The notes under the pieces are model-generated. The model did not search any database and was not told the DNA's origin. It worked only from the letters and a program-made list of their open reading frames with translations. A stretch of 64,000 nucleotides of DNA from Apophysomyces variabilis (taxonomy: Eukaryota; Mucoromycota; Mucoromycetes; Mucorales; Mucoraceae), in NCBI GenBank assembly GCA_002749535.1, contig MZZL01000039.1:124001-188000 (forward strand), given 5' to 3'. The stretch's first letter is position 1, and each line of letters starts with the position of its first letter. This document shows, piece by piece, positions 46,037-58,364 of the stretch. The position numbers were made by a program, and so were the translations under genes.

Positions 46037-47565
46037 ATGACGGTAGTGAAATTGGTGCAACCATGCAGCATTAAAGGATGTTGTCTCCCGATAGCCAAAG
46101 GACCGGTGCCCATTATAATACCTGAAAAAGATAGCCTGGAACCTGTGTTAGTTCGAGAATTATGCCAATCGATTGGGCACATTCCCGTAAGCATCTGTCG
46201 TTTGATGTCCGACCTTTGGTTGCATATTACCTGCAAGCCGAAACGGCCGAGCTGGGATCTTCAGACTACGATAATTATGAGCGTCTTGCAAGCTGCCAGG
46301 GATCAGTCCATGACTAACAGTTTGGGTTTCTGGAGACTCGTTCTTGTCACTCCTAGAATTTTTACACCTCGAAATTGCACAATCGAAGATGGATCATTCT
46401 ACGCTAAACATCGAGGACTATGCGGTATATTAAAACACGCAGATACAGATGAAGACGGCACAAGGTTGATCCAGGCGGAATGGATGTTGGCAAATCCAGG
46501 ACAAAAGCAATCACCCAAAGAAAGTATCAGGCATAACCAGTTTTGGTGGAACAGCAAGAACGACGAAAAGACGGTTTTATACATACACGGTGGCGGTTTC
46601 TGTACGATGAATGCACAGACATATCGATCGCTGACTTATAAACTGAGCAAGACGACCCATCGGAGGTTATTAGGTGAGATCGATGAGTAGCATAACACCA
46701 TTTTATCACCAGTAAAGCTGATTTCCTGCTCAGCTGTCAATTATAGGCTTTCCCCAGAAGTACGATTTCCTGGGCAGCTTTATGACGCAGTACAGACATT
46801 TTTCCATCTTATTGATCCGGAAGGACTTGGTTACAAAGCTGAAAATATCCTGCTTATGGGAGATTCCGCAGGAGCAGGACTCTGCTTGGCTATGATGCTT
46901 TACTTGCGCGATCATGGCCTTCCACAACCTGAAGGAGCTGTGCTTTTGTCGGTATGCAACAGCGTTGCCGATGATCAATGAAGTAATCTCATATTACGTT
47001 ATAGCCATGGGTTGATATGACATATTCCTACCCGAGCTGGAACGACGCGTCATTGTACGATTACTTGCCTCCTAGGCCTAAAAAGTCTCATCATCTCAAC
47101 CCAGCTTCGTTTTATCTTCATCCCGACCAGTTCGATAGCCTTATCCGCCATCCTTACGTGTCACCCATATTTGCCGACCACTTTGAACATCTACCACCTG
47201 TCTTGATTCAGTCCGGGAGCTGTGATACATTACGCGATGAAATTAGGGATATCGCGTCGAAGATAAGTGCTTCCAAAACCACTATTGTGTATTACGAAGA
47301 ATATGAGGTAAAGACTCAGGATAATGGGACCGTGGTTTTATGAAGCTTTTCGTTTTAGGATATGGTCCATGTTTTTCAAGCGCTTCCATTTTCTCGATCT
47401 CAGGAAGCTATCGAAAGTATTGGCTGGTGGACTAAAGCAGGAATACCTCTGATTCAACAGTGTCGGAAAAGATCAAGCCTACAAATCTCTTCAAATCACT
47501 GGCAAGCTGATGATAAGGAGCTTGTCATATCTTATAAACGTCGTGGTCGTAGCATACCTGGATAA
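46037..47565 (+). CDS. Alpha/beta hydrolase, hormone-sensitive-lipase type
   Basis: Exons 46037-46673, 46734-46951, 47005-47307 and 47359-47565 give 454 residues. The catalytic domain starts late. It shows VLYIHGGGFC (oxyanion hole HGGG), VNYRLSPEVRFPGQLYDAV, LLMGDSAGAGLCLAMM (nucleophile Ser in GDSAG), LLSPWVDMT, LIQSGSCDTLRDEI (acid Asp) and DMVHVFQAL (His). This is the full HSL/Abhydrolase_3 triad of serine esterases and lipases. The N-terminal 170 residues are not conserved in a way I recognise. A C-terminal extension of about 50 residues is basic. No signal peptide is evident, so a cytosolic or lipid-droplet esterase is most likely; the substrate is unknown. It lies 170 bp downstream of the ankyrin gene on the same strand. 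Confidence 0.88.
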
Positions 47566-49335
47566 CATAATAAAACTGGTATAAACGATGTGTTTTCATC
47601 TTATCTACTACGACAACCTAGGGATACTTCGCGTTTCATTCCCATCGCTCCCATCAGTCAAAGTTTCGTAAGACTTATGTTCGCGTTCTCTTTAAACTTG
47701 CATAATTAGGCAAAGCTATCCTGATCGTAGTGCGGCATATATTCAAGTACTTCCAATGCGGAAAATGCTAGTTGCATTTGGTTACTGCTCTATTCTATGA
47801 CAGGCGCAGCTAATTTGACTCGGACGGCATAGTGTTAGCACGTTAAATTGGTGAAAACCTGGACTGATAGATTCCTTGATATTGTTGGATATGCTTATTC
47901 AATTCGATTCACATGTTTATGCGACTTGCTTTCTGTATTGGCGGCATGACGAACTTTCTAATATGGCTATGATGCAACTATGTCGTAAACCAGTCAGACT
48001 TTTTTATCATTTTTCTGAAGTTGGAAACGTGATCTGGTATATCAAATATTACGGTTTACTGCTTGCTGATTGCACATCTTGTTCATCTTTTGTATCTGTG
48101 GAGTAGATGGTCTCTGACGAAAAAGATTGATATTCCGTACAAACTCATTAGCTGCAGCCATAATTACTCGGCATCTCTTCTGCTTTTTGTCCGCAACTGC
48201 GTCATCACAACATCCAGTCAAATACACCACCAAACACCACCAAACCACTGCTGAGATAAAGTCACAGATGGTGCTATCATTGTCCTGGCTGCGTTAAGGC
48301 TCAGTCGACACTCTGGAAATGTCTGTTTCCAATGGTGACATCGTAACAGTTTAAAGTACGTCCACAAATGGAAAACAAAAAAGGGTTTCCTCATCCGCCA
48401 ATAGAAAAGCAATGTAGAGCCAAGAGACCAAATATGTCCATGCCGCAGCAATGTGGAACTAATGCCCTGGTGCAGCGCCACACCTAATCCAATCCAGCGG
48501 GGCTGGAATTATCGGTATAAGATGGAGAATGAAAAATGTGACTCAAACGATCCCGTTACGGTAAGGATGGCACAAGTTATCTGTTCGTAACTTTCCGCGT
48601 AGAAACGCAAATCCACAACGGACAAACAATTAAAGTGGATATTGTGACTCAAACCCTTATTAATCGTGGAATTTTCTCCACACGATCTGGGTTATATCTT
48701 CTTCATAGCTCACGACTGCGGATAAGATGGTGGTGTCTTCTACTGCTTGGCATCAATAATTTGGAAACAAGAATCTCCTTTTAAAGTAATAAAATTTAAC
48801 CACACACTCCTAAAATATTAAGATACATACTATAATGGGTATATACGTTGCCAAGAAAACAATAGTTATAGTGTACAATAGGGATTTTCCTTCCTAATTT
48901 TTTTTTCAAATGGTTACACTCGGATCGTTCCGATTGACAGGTTACTGATTTTCCCGATCTATTGCTGTTGCCATCGATTCACTTAGCTAGATACTACTTA
49001 TGATTAGACAAGAGTCTTCTAATAGAAAGAAAGGGGAACAATTAGTTCATTGAGCAAAGCATTAGTACACTCGGCGATGGTGGGGAATTGCAGTGGTTTC
49101 CGATTGGCACCCAGCTAATGTGGGACGGACTACGTTTTCCACCTGCCCGTCATTATGAGTCTTAAGCGTTAAAAATAAAGAGTGCCACCCAAAGTGGTGG
49201 CGGGATTTTGTGGTGTGTTCCCCTAGTGGCGGCGTGGCTAAACAACGATCTCTTTTGCAACCACCTTTCATTTCCAGGATCTTTTATATATAAGGGCTGC
49301 CGGCCATCTCTATCCTTTTCCATCGAATAACTACA
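47566..49335. other. Intergenic region with possible decayed minus-strand exons
   Basis: About 1.77 kb. Minus-strand stretches look coding but do not join: AESYEQITCAILTVTGSFES near 48530-48600, HIAAAWTYLVSWLYIAFLLA (hydrophobic) near 48390-48450, and a C-terminal-looking LAFSALEVLEYMPHYDQDSF ending at about 47710. Stops and frame changes separate them. No family named. Confidence 0.3.
49285..49294 (+). promoter_or_regulatory. TATA box of the C2H2 factor gene
   Basis: TATATATAAG lies about 45-50 bp upstream of the ATG at 49336, with a short C/T-rich leader between. The position fits a core promoter. Confidence 0.55.
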
Positions 49336-50193
49336 ATGGATTCCAATTCTCTTACTTCGCAAAACTTGGAGACAATGATTCAACAACGCTCTTCGGACCC
49401 CTACAGATCTATTTGCATTCTTAGGACATTGTTGCAAATGGCCCATGCAGAATTGCACAATTGCACTGTCCCACAGATGGCACAGCAACCTTCCCATCTT
49501 AAAGAATTAGTGGATAAAATAGCTCTTGATGTTGTTCAGTTGGACGACAGCTTGGCAATGGTGCAAAAAGAACTGTTGAGATCTCCGTCGACTGGATGGC
49601 AAGAACTACAAGATTCTGGTTCTGATATTTCCGATACCGCAACAGGGCTGGTGGACCCTCTTCCTGGTTTTGAAAGTCAAGCTGTGGATGCGTTTCCCCC
49701 TTCTCCATCGGATTCCTTTCGAACTATGACGGAAAGCACGACAGCTGATCTAGCAGTTCAAAATGAGAAAATGATCTCTCCAGCTCATACCCCAGCCAGC
49801 ACCTCCCCTAGTTTTCCAGTTGAATATACGCCAGTGTTACCTCAGCTCGTCTACCGGACCGTCGAAACAGACACTATCACTCCTTCATCCGTAGGCTTGT
49901 TCGACAATTCTTTGGAAATTACGGCTATACTGGCACAACTCGATCAAGGAACGATTTCTTTAACAAACAATAATCTCCCTCAAGACCCCTCGCATTACAA
50001 ACGATATTGTTTCCAATGTAACCGCAGCTTCGGACGGCACCAAGAACTTCTAAGACACTACAAATCCACGCGATTACACAGTGCTGGTCGCAAATTTACG
50101 TGCACCATATGCCATCATGACTTTACACGGAAAGATGTCCTTTTACGACATTCCAAACGTTGTGTAAACAACACCAACAAAACTCATACTTAA
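49336..50193 (+). CDS. Intronless zinc-finger protein with two C-terminal fingers
   Basis: One uninterrupted frame of 285 residues, start supported by the TATA box just upstream. Residues 1-80 are helical with hydrophobic heptads; 85-220 are Ser/Thr/Pro-rich and acidic, like an activation domain. The end carries two fingers: CFQCNRSFGRHQELLRHYKS followed by TRLH, with an unusually long His spacing, and CTICHHDFTRKDVLLRHSKR followed by C, which makes the second a C2HC finger. A sequence-specific transcription factor is likely; I do not recognise an ortholog. The absence of introns contrasts with most genes of the window. Confidence 0.8.
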   Translation: MDSNSLTSQNLETMIQQRSSDPYRSICILRTLLQMAHAELHNCTVPQMAQQPSHLKELVDKIALDVVQLDDSLAMVQKELLRSPSTGWQELQDSGSDISDTATGLVDPLPGFESQAVDAFPPSPSDSFRTMTESTTADLAVQNEKMISPAHTPASTSPSFPVEYTPVLPQLVYRTVETDTITPSSVGLFDNSLEITAILAQLDQGTISLTNNNLPQDPSHYKRYCFQCNRSFGRHQELLRHYKSTRLHSAGRKFTCTICHHDFTRKDVLLRHSKRCVNNTNKTHT

Positions 50194-51781
50194 TTTTGCT
50201 TAATTTCCCTCTCATCACCGGTTCTTTTATCTAAGTTTTGACTTCCTATGTCCAATTCCCTCTACTTTCTTCATCCATATGCCCTAACATATTTTTTTTT
50301 GTAAATTTTCTCTTTTTCCTTTCCATGTACTTCAATTGTCCTTTTTGCTTTATTCTTTTGTTTTCTTCATGCATTCTTTTCTTTTTCCTTTTCCTCCTTG
50401 TCTCCCTCTTCATACCATATGTACAATCATTATGCAAATCAATTCATTTCTCGCTTACCTTTTTTTTTCCCTCGAATGAGTAATATTGCCCCAAGGCTAT
50501 AATCGGCTCATATAGCAGAACATTGTTCTTAAAATAAAGTACATTTTGCTTGACATAACATAATCTATACATGATTCCTATACAAAAGATAGGTTACTGA
50601 TGCAAGTAGTAATCAACCCTTAGTACGCTAAGTCGTGCTAAAGAGTTTCGCACAGTATGGCGGCACTTGAATTGGAGGCGCTCGCTGGCATATCAACTTG
50701 CTGTGCACGTTTCTTGGCTTAGACCCAGTTTTTTATGGACCAATCTGGTTTTTACTTTGCCTCAATCATTTTAAAATACTAGCGAAACGTCGTCCGCAGC
50801 CATAATACACTTCCGAAGTTGTACAGCTGTTCTAGATTGTTGTTACTGTCTTTTTAGTGATCATCCGTTGGGGGATACACCACATGGCAGGCGGGATGTT
50901 TCCCGATTTTTGAAGTTGGCGATATACTGCAGTTCTAGAAACAACGTCCTCAATATTACCACATTATTTCCTCTTTATAGAGATCGGGCATCTGACGTAG
51001 TTTGCATGTTTTGGACACCTCGTCAAAATGACGCGTTCCGGTTAGCACCGAAGAGTGGCACTTGCGGCTCCGCCTGCAGCTTTTTTTCTTTTATCCTTTC
51101 GCTTCAGATTAGTTTGATCCATTAATACAAGCTTGATAATGTATGCTAATAAAAGACTTTCTAGAATTTTTTTGTGCGGTTTTTAGCGAGAATGTGATGC
51201 TCCTATATCACTCGTCATGGATTCGAAATAGAACAAAAGCCTACTGTTCTTCAGCCTATCCGGAGTACGAAAATAGTGGCATTGGCTTTTTCACCCTTGC
51301 TCACAATAAGACAGCTTTAAAAAGGAAGCAGGCAGTCCTATATCCGGATCAGCGCGCGCGTCGACTATTTGGCCATCTATGGCTTAGAGAGGCGTGCTAG
51401 TGCAATTGATGAATTTACATTACTTCGTTTTTGCCTAACTCTACAAAGGCTTCTCATACGATTATTTTCTTCCCCTTTCAAGCCATCTTGGCAACCCGGT
51501 CCTCATTTCTCAAATTTCCGACCAGTGTGAGAGCTATTGGCCTAGGTTGCAGCATAACAACCGCCTTGGTTCTACATGTCTTACCTAATGTATCATGAAA
51601 AATATAGATAAGACTTTGTATTAACATTATGACCGCAGTGACAACAGTAACAAATTTTGAATCGTCTGATGGGATCGATTGTGCAGTTTAAACAAACATA
51701 TAGTTTCAATTAAAAGAAAAGACATACGCTTCTCATTACAGACCTCTTTTCTTCTATTTAATCTGCGGTATCCTCACTGTA
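50194..51781. other. Spacer between the two intronless regulators
   Basis: About 1.6 kb. A T/C-rich stretch (50230-50480) is probably the 3' region of the C2H2 gene. Open frames at 50868-51125 and 51143-51400 show no known motif. A C/T-rich strip and TATTTAAT at about 51755 precede the next gene. Confidence 0.45.
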
Positions 51782-52813
51782 ATGTCCAGAAATAGTGGCA
51801 ATATTGAGAGCTTCAGTGCTAGTCCGTGGGATCTAAATGAAACCGAGTCTGTGGATTACAGTAATCTAGCGTTGTTAGCTACGTTCTTTTCCGAAGGAAA
51901 TTCGCCGAATACCTTTAAAACGGATCAAAGCACAGAAACATTGCATGCACCCGTGCATAATATATCTGATATCAACGAGAACCACGTTCCTTCACGAACG
52001 ATGATGACGCCTGACAACATGTACGCTTCCCTTCTGTCAGCCACCTATAAGCCTTACCCACATACAGTATTTGAGTCATCGCTGGAGGCTTTGTCAATGA
52101 GTCAACAACGGACGCAATATCTCCCGGCGACGCCAAAGCAGTATCAGAGTTTCTGTTCAAGTCCTGCCTCACAAGCCTACCGATCGTGTTATTTTCCTAG
52201 CGACATGAATTACAAGCATCCATTTGGCTCTCGGCCAGCAACAGTTCCAGAGTACCCACTTACACCACCGATGGATTCAAGGCAATTTCAATCAAGCCCT
52301 ACTTCATCAATGGAGTCCGTTTATCATCCATATACGACGTGCTCTTATCCATTATCGCCAACAAATGCGAGTCAGCTCCAAGTTCCGAGCTATCCTGGAT
52401 CCATGCCCACTTCTTTCGCACCAACACTACGTGTTAATCAGGAATATCATGCTTCATCATCAGCTTTAATGGAGCCAAATTCGATACATGTGGATCCAAC
52501 TATGTTTCCTCAGTTGTATCCTGATGGATCTAATTCAGATCTAGCAATTTCTTCTTCGAGTTTATCATCAAGCTCTAGTTCCTTTTATGCTGGCCAAGGC
52601 TCCACCTCGGTGGATATGAATCAAGGTATGGTTTATGTGAGGAAAGCGTGCGTGGGTTGCAAGGCATCCCACGTGGCCTGTGATGCTCAACGTCCGTGCA
52701 TACGATGTATCCGTCTGAACAAGGCCTGCGAATGTGTGGATGCAGAACGTAAGAAGCGCGGGCGCCCTTGCGGCTCAGGCAAGAAAATGAAGTCCACCGT
52801 CCAAATTCCATAA
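51782..52813 (+). CDS. Zn2Cys6 transcription factor with C-terminal DNA-binding cluster
   Basis: A single exon of 343 residues. The first about 285 residues are low-complexity and rich in Ser, Pro, Tyr and Gln (for example SSSSLSSSSSSF), typical of an activation or disordered region. Near the C-terminus a fungal binuclear cluster reads CVGCKASHVACDAQRPCIRC followed by IRLNKAC, matching CX2CX6CX5CX2CX6C. It is followed by a basic, AT-hook-like KKRGRP. Most fungal Zn2Cys6 factors carry the cluster at the N-terminus; a C-terminal cluster is less common. No fungal-specific TF middle-homology domain is present. Targets cannot be inferred. Like its neighbour at 49336 it has no intron. Confidence 0.85.
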   Translation: MSRNSGNIESFSASPWDLNETESVDYSNLALLATFFSEGNSPNTFKTDQSTETLHAPVHNISDINENHVPSRTMMTPDNMYASLLSATYKPYPHTVFESSLEALSMSQQRTQYLPATPKQYQSFCSSPASQAYRSCYFPSDMNYKHPFGSRPATVPEYPLTPPMDSRQFQSSPTSSMESVYHPYTTCSYPLSPTNASQLQVPSYPGSMPTSFAPTLRVNQEYHASSSALMEPNSIHVDPTMFPQLYPDGSNSDLAISSSSLSSSSSSFYAGQGSTSVDMNQGMVYVRKACVGCKASHVACDAQRPCIRCIRLNKACECVDAERKKRGRPCGSGKKMKSTVQIP

Positions 52814-53790
52814 ACTTAACTCATGTTAATAATAAAACACGTATCGGATTTCTTGCCCAATGCATTCTGAAAGCATGGTTTATCAACTGAGCTTGGGCAT
52901 GGTACAAATGCACCATGAATAAGAGGACTCTTTTTCCTAACTTACTTGACGTGATGCGGAATAGCTTTTTCTCACTTCGAGTTACCAATAGGTCGCAACT
53001 CATAATCTCCGATACACCGACTGTTTGACGCTTCGTCAGCACTGAGTACAAGGGCTCAAATTCCCAGCTTTTCTGCTAGTTATTTAGGTTGTTATGAGCT
53101 AAAACATTTCTCTTGCGTATCAACAAGCAGGATGGTAATGTGTTCTGTACTGCAGTATCAATGTCAGATCCATTATACGTTCAAGTGCCATCATTACAGC
53201 AGGTATGTTTGTTGAAGATGTTCGTCATCATTATCTAGTGAAGCAACTGACCTCACGTATGTCCTATTGTTTGTTAGCTTGGATATTGGGGTCAAAGTTT
53301 CTCTCTTACTGTTATTTGCTGTTTTGAGTTTAAGATATGACAAACAATCATATTAAATCTTGCCTTTGTAGCTTTTAAGCTAACTTCTTCCAAGGTTGTA
53401 CACAAAACCTTATGTATGGAGCACAATTACTTATTCATTTGATACGAGGCAGATAAGTATTTGAATATAAGAGTAAATGGATGTCTAAGCAACGATTCTG
53501 TTAAAGACCTAGTCTGAGGAACGCTTTATTATTTGTTTGTCAGAGATGACAACGATTTGATACGTTCATAGCTGTTTTAGAAATTTATTTCCCGCTAAAA
53601 TGTTGACAAATGTTGTTTGTAATGACAGTAAGAGAAAAATAATCTCCTCAGGTGATGTTTTCTGTTTGTATCATTGCAAGATAAGTCCAAGTATGGTAAT
53701 TAAAACGGAGTGTCAGAAAACGCAAAACGTTGTGAATGTTTTTGCTTTCTTTTCACAGGTACGTTAAATATATTTTCCTTCTTCTCTGTT
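52814..53790. other. Convergent spacer between the Zn2Cys6 gene and EMC1
   Basis: About 980 bp, AT-rich. No gene, RNA or repeat recognised. Confidence 0.5.
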
Positions 53791-56700
53791 TTACATCCAA
53801 AGTGCATTAATTCGCTTTCTACGAACCATTGGGCCAGCTACTAAGATACCACCGATCAAACCTGCAATCGTTAGCAAGAGCTGGGATTTCGAGAATTCTT
53901 CGCTTAATACATCAAACTGTCTGCTAGGCGAGGACTTGCTAAAGAATGTGTCAAGCCCATATGCAAAGACTAGTGAGGTAGATTCCAGCATTGCTGGGGC
54001 AGTAATGATATGCTGGATACCGATCACCTAAAAATGTCATATGTTAGAGTAGCTTTTCTCCGTACTCACAATTTATTATTATGTTACCTCCAAGTTATAT
54101 GTCAAGAAACTCCGGCGTTCATCGGCGATTGGAGCATATGGGATAAGAGCTTCCTCTTGATCGTCTTTACTAGGTTTATCCGTAGGTCTGCGAGGATCCA
54201 GTAATCGCTTGTTCACCGCCATAATTTGATGAGTGGGTAAACCAACTAATAGTAGGATAGACACGTCAAATTGATGTATAATAAATCCAAGACAAAACTT
54301 ACACAGAATTGCTCGTGTTGATATGCCATTTCTAGTGGTCGTCACACCAATGGTATTGACAGCATGAGGAAAAGCGAATGACGAAGAGCGAACATACGGT
54401 CCTGCATTTGCAAATGAAGAGAAATTCGTGCTAGGAAATCTTGCATTAGACATTTTTCCAAAGATTCTCGATTTCTACCTCACTACGCGCTCGTTCTCGT
54501 TCTGGCCTTCAAACAGTTCTAACACCACTGCTTGGTAACCTCTAGACCGTGCATCATTGCTCCAGTAATGATACACAACCCAGTTTTCAGATTGCACAAT
54601 ATGGACCTGACTGTTTATATCTGTATTACTGTGAGTTGTTTCGTACAAGATGGCGCCTTTGACCGCATCCACCAGACGTATAGTAAGTGATTGCTGAGAT
54701 GCGTTAACTGTGGCAACGGCAAACAGGTGAGGATTGAGATACTTGTACAACACGTTGCGGTTTCCTAGAACGCGACCGAGCAAAGCGACCTTTTCATAAG
54801 GTTGACGATCGCTCACAGCCGTAATAGTTTCTTCAGCTGGTAGATCTAGTGTCCATACAGACGATGCGGTTAGGCTGCCACGGTATCCTTCTTTGACTTG
54901 AAAACCACCGAAAGATCCATTTTTTCCCCGATGTACAAAGTAAAACTGGGGTCTAAATCGCTGGAACGCTTCTCGCGCGCTGGGAGTGTCTGGATAGATG
55001 TAGACTCGGGTCGTGCTCGGTTCATACAGAGCCAAAATATGTGTTCTTTCTTCTGGTTCTTCTATCGGTAATCGCATCACTTTCGAAATGCGAGATTCAG
55101 TTACCAGTTGTGGCTCGAAGAATTCGTCTGAATTAGGAATCGAAGAGATATAGTCTTGGCCAGTCAGTGCATTTAAGCGGTAGAAATGCATAGTGCCATA
55201 GCCATCCTCTACTTTCTCTCCGATAGCAACAATGAGAGGAGGAAACTTCACCGCCAGAGCTCTAACAACCAGTACATGCTTAAACTCAACGTTATCAAAA
55301 TATCTGCTCCACACAATGGTGCCTTTGCGAGCAGAATCTTGAGCGATAATCTTTCCAGTGCTCGTAACCGAGATTAACAGCTTCCTCAGGCCGAAATTGT
55401 CTCGATACAAAATTTCGGAGTCGGCTGTCGAGTTTTTCCAGCAACTTTGGGCATCGCTCAAGGAGATGATGTCTTGCTTTTGAGATGCACTAAAACTAGC
55501 AAGTCGGGAACTGATCCAACTTGATAAATCACGCAATTCAGCGAAGTGGGTCTTGAGACGACGCACATAGCGAGTCAATGGATGTACAATCATCTGCTCT
55601 TCTGCTGATTCCGATAATTCGTCAGCCATTTGTGTCCATAGCTGTTTTTCGGGAAGATCTAAAAATTCAGAAGCTGTGGTATGCGCTAGTGCTTCCTCAC
55701 GACTCCAAACTATGTTCTCTTCATCGTACATAAACATTGACCCACTAGTGGTAATAATCAGTGTACGAAACGGCGAAGAATGAAGTAGTTTGGCTAAAGC
55801 AATGTCGCCTGTAATCGTAAAGTCGTGTTGAATGCTAACTTGGCCGGAGCTTGATGTTGCATCTGCCGTTATCAAGTCGACAACAAAGGTAGAGTCTGAT
55901 GTTCTTGCAAAACGCACAATGGAGTCGTCCAGAGAATCCACGTAGTCAAAACCCGCCTTTTACTCTTGTAAGCTTTGATACTATCTTTATAATCACATAC
56001 CTTAAGACCAAAATCGTTAATAAGGACTACTTGATTGCCATCATCAGATATCCTACATGCGGCAGACGTTTTAGCTACAGCATCCTCCCCAATCTCCACA
56101 AATGATGTGACAAAAAACGTATTAAACTCGGATTTTGCAGTAACAGTTCGCAAAGATTCTGTGATAGCTGATTTAAACAAGGAAGATTGATCGAACATAG
56201 ACTACGCCAATCTAATGTCAACCAAACACAGCACGAGTTTTAAAAAAAAACTTACTGTGATCTGCTTCGTTAAAACCTTCTTTGTGCCAATCCGATTCCA
56301 TTTCAAACTGTCATTTTCAATCCATATCAAATACTTGTTGCTAATCATGATAGGGTCGCTAACCGCGCGATAAGGTAGGGAGATTTTGTCTACTATCGCT
56401 CCGCTATTATCTACAGACTTGATCTGAAGTTCGTTCTGCTGTCGATTGATTATATACAACGCATCATCTAGAGGATAAATAGCGATAGGTTCACCCTCAT
56501 TTTTCAATTTCCATAGTTCTTTCCCATTAATCGAGGTCATAGTTATTTGCGCTTGATCGGCAACCAACACACCATCATTATGCCAAGCTGCCGAGGATGC
56601 TTTTGATAATGATGCCTGTTCCCAGACCAGTCGACCGGTTTTGCTGTCCCAAAGTCGCACGCGACCACCAACGGTGAGAACACCTATGTTGGACTTAGAA

Positions 56701-57118
56701 CAGAGAAATCCACTTAATTTTATGGCGATCTACCCTTATCCGAGACTTTCATATCTACGATTGGCTCATCAAGAAGTTGTCGCCAAGCTAAACGCAATCA
56801 GTACTCCACTATATTTATCCAAAGCTTTTCTTACTTACCAATAGTGCCGGTCTCCACTTCTAATGATGCCAAGACATTGCGGTCCGTAGATACAGCTAAG
56901 TGAGTTGTGTTCAACAATAACGCCTGACGGACTTTGCCCACCCAAGAATGATGCCTAACATCAATAGATGAGCTGCTGCCACGAGGTTGTTATCTTTACC
57001 AGTCAAACACGCCAGCCTCCGATTGATAGATGGCGCTCACAGGTGTTACACATAAGAAAACGTATAACAAACCTAGCGTAAGCAGGCATGCTTTACGCCG
57101 ATATTTGGTCGTGTCCAT
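53791..57118 (-). CDS. EMC1: ER membrane protein complex subunit 1
   Basis: Large subunit of the ER insertase (EMC) that places tail-anchored and multipass proteins in the membrane. ATG at 57118 starts a signal peptide (LLTLGLLYVFLCVTPVSA) followed by IYQSEAGVFDW. A PQQ/beta-propeller-like lumenal region follows (LWDSKTGRLVWEQ, ITMTSINGKELWKLK). The conserved C-terminal DUF1620 region shows RVYIYPDTPSAREAFQRF, RGSLTASSVWTLDLPAEE, LLGRVLGNRNVLYKYLNPHL, WVVYHYWSNDARSRGYQAVV, VTTTRNGISTRAILVGLPTH, QIMAVNKRLLDPRRPTD and LIPYAPIADERRSFLTYNLE. A C-terminal transmembrane helix (LLTIAGLIGGILVAGPMV) and short basic tail close the protein. Several short introns split it; roughly 950 residues are expected. 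All hallmark blocks are present. Confidence 0.94.
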
Positions 57119-57557
57119 GCTCACTCTAAGCTTGCCGGGACTCTACGAGCAAATCTTGCGTACATCGCCAAGCGGAGTTTGTAATGACGTGAGTTGGAGT
57201 TTGCAGGTTTTTTTGAAAGGTGTTTCACGCCTATTACATAATATTGCGCGTTGATGCATGAAGTATATCCGTGGGACGTAAATTTAAACCTTTCTCGGAT
57301 GCAAAATTTACTTAGAGCACATAAAATACCAATCAATATCCAGCATCGTTATTGCTAATGCATGTCTGCCATGAGCGGGAGGAAAGCATAATCAAAAGTT
57401 TCCAATTGCTTGATGTAAGAAGGTATAGCTTATTAAAGAAAAAATCTTCCGTTCATTTCTTAGATTGTCTGTAATCAGTTTTAGGCAAGTTTGCTTAGCC
57501 AACATATGAAATACATCAAGTAAGGTATGCAACTTGTATTAGGATGCTTCTTTTTTA
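57119..57557. other. Short spacer upstream of EMC1
   Basis: About 440 bp holding the EMC1 promoter and the 3' end of the next minus-strand gene. Nothing else seen. Confidence 0.5.
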
Positions 57558-58364
57558 TCATGAAAACACGCTGAAATAGTGCTCTACATCGTTTTGTGGT
57601 CTTTGTTGTGATTTTTGATGCGAAAGAGCCATCTGATCGTTAGCCAAAGGTGGTAAACGTCGTCGTTGGCACCCATTGCACGATGACGAACAAGTCCAGC
57701 AGAGCTCGAATGCTTGGTTGCAAAACCAGCACTTACTGTAGCTTATAACCCGATTGCAACTTCCAGGACATCGCCAGGTATCTAGCTGTACTGGTTTCCG
57801 GGATAGTCGATTTAACACTTTCTGAAACGCTTCAAGATACGGTTCATTGCTCATAAAGCGATGGTAAATGTTCAATCGCTCTAGTGCTAACGTATGTGGC
57901 ATAAATATTCCACGATTCAAATGCTCCTGTAAAAACTTGGCATCTGCTTCGAGGTTTGTGTTCTTGCATCGATTCTGCGCACTAAGATACCGCAATTGAG
58001 GAAACTTGGCAAGCATTACGATGAGCGAAAGATTAGGATCATCGGTATTATCCATATTCACCTTGGCAAAACAGAAAAGGAGTCAGATCTAAAGAAAAAA
58101 TACTCGTTATTACCTTACTTCTTGTACAAGGAAGCGGAGTCCATTAGAGTCTTTCAATCGTCGCAGTGCAGCGTAGATCTCGGAAATGTTGCCGTACCTG
58201 AAATCGATGACTATCCGTCTCCATGACAACGTTGATGTGAGCAGGAAGTGACGGAAACGTCGACAGGTATCCATAAAATTCATGAGTGAACAGAGATCAA
58301 GATTTTGACAACTCATGACAATGAGTTCCGCTGGTAAATCATTGATTGTCAATGCCGTCGACAT
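57558..58364 (-). CDS. F-box protein with Cys-rich C-terminus
   Basis: Exons 57558-58061 and 58119-58364 give 249 residues. The N-terminal F-box reads INDLPAELIVMSCQNLDLCS, then MNFMDTCRRFRHFLLTSTLS and WRRIVIDF. A short middle resembles leucine-rich strands (FPQLRYLSAQNRCKN). Near residues 190-225 a cysteine cluster reads CPGSCNRVISYSKCWFCNQA followed by FELCWTCSSSCNGC, at least eight Cys in about 35 residues, which could bind zinc. A few fungal F-box proteins carry similar Cys-rich ends; the target is unknown. The intron acceptor is CCAAG rather than the usual YAG. Confidence 0.8.
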
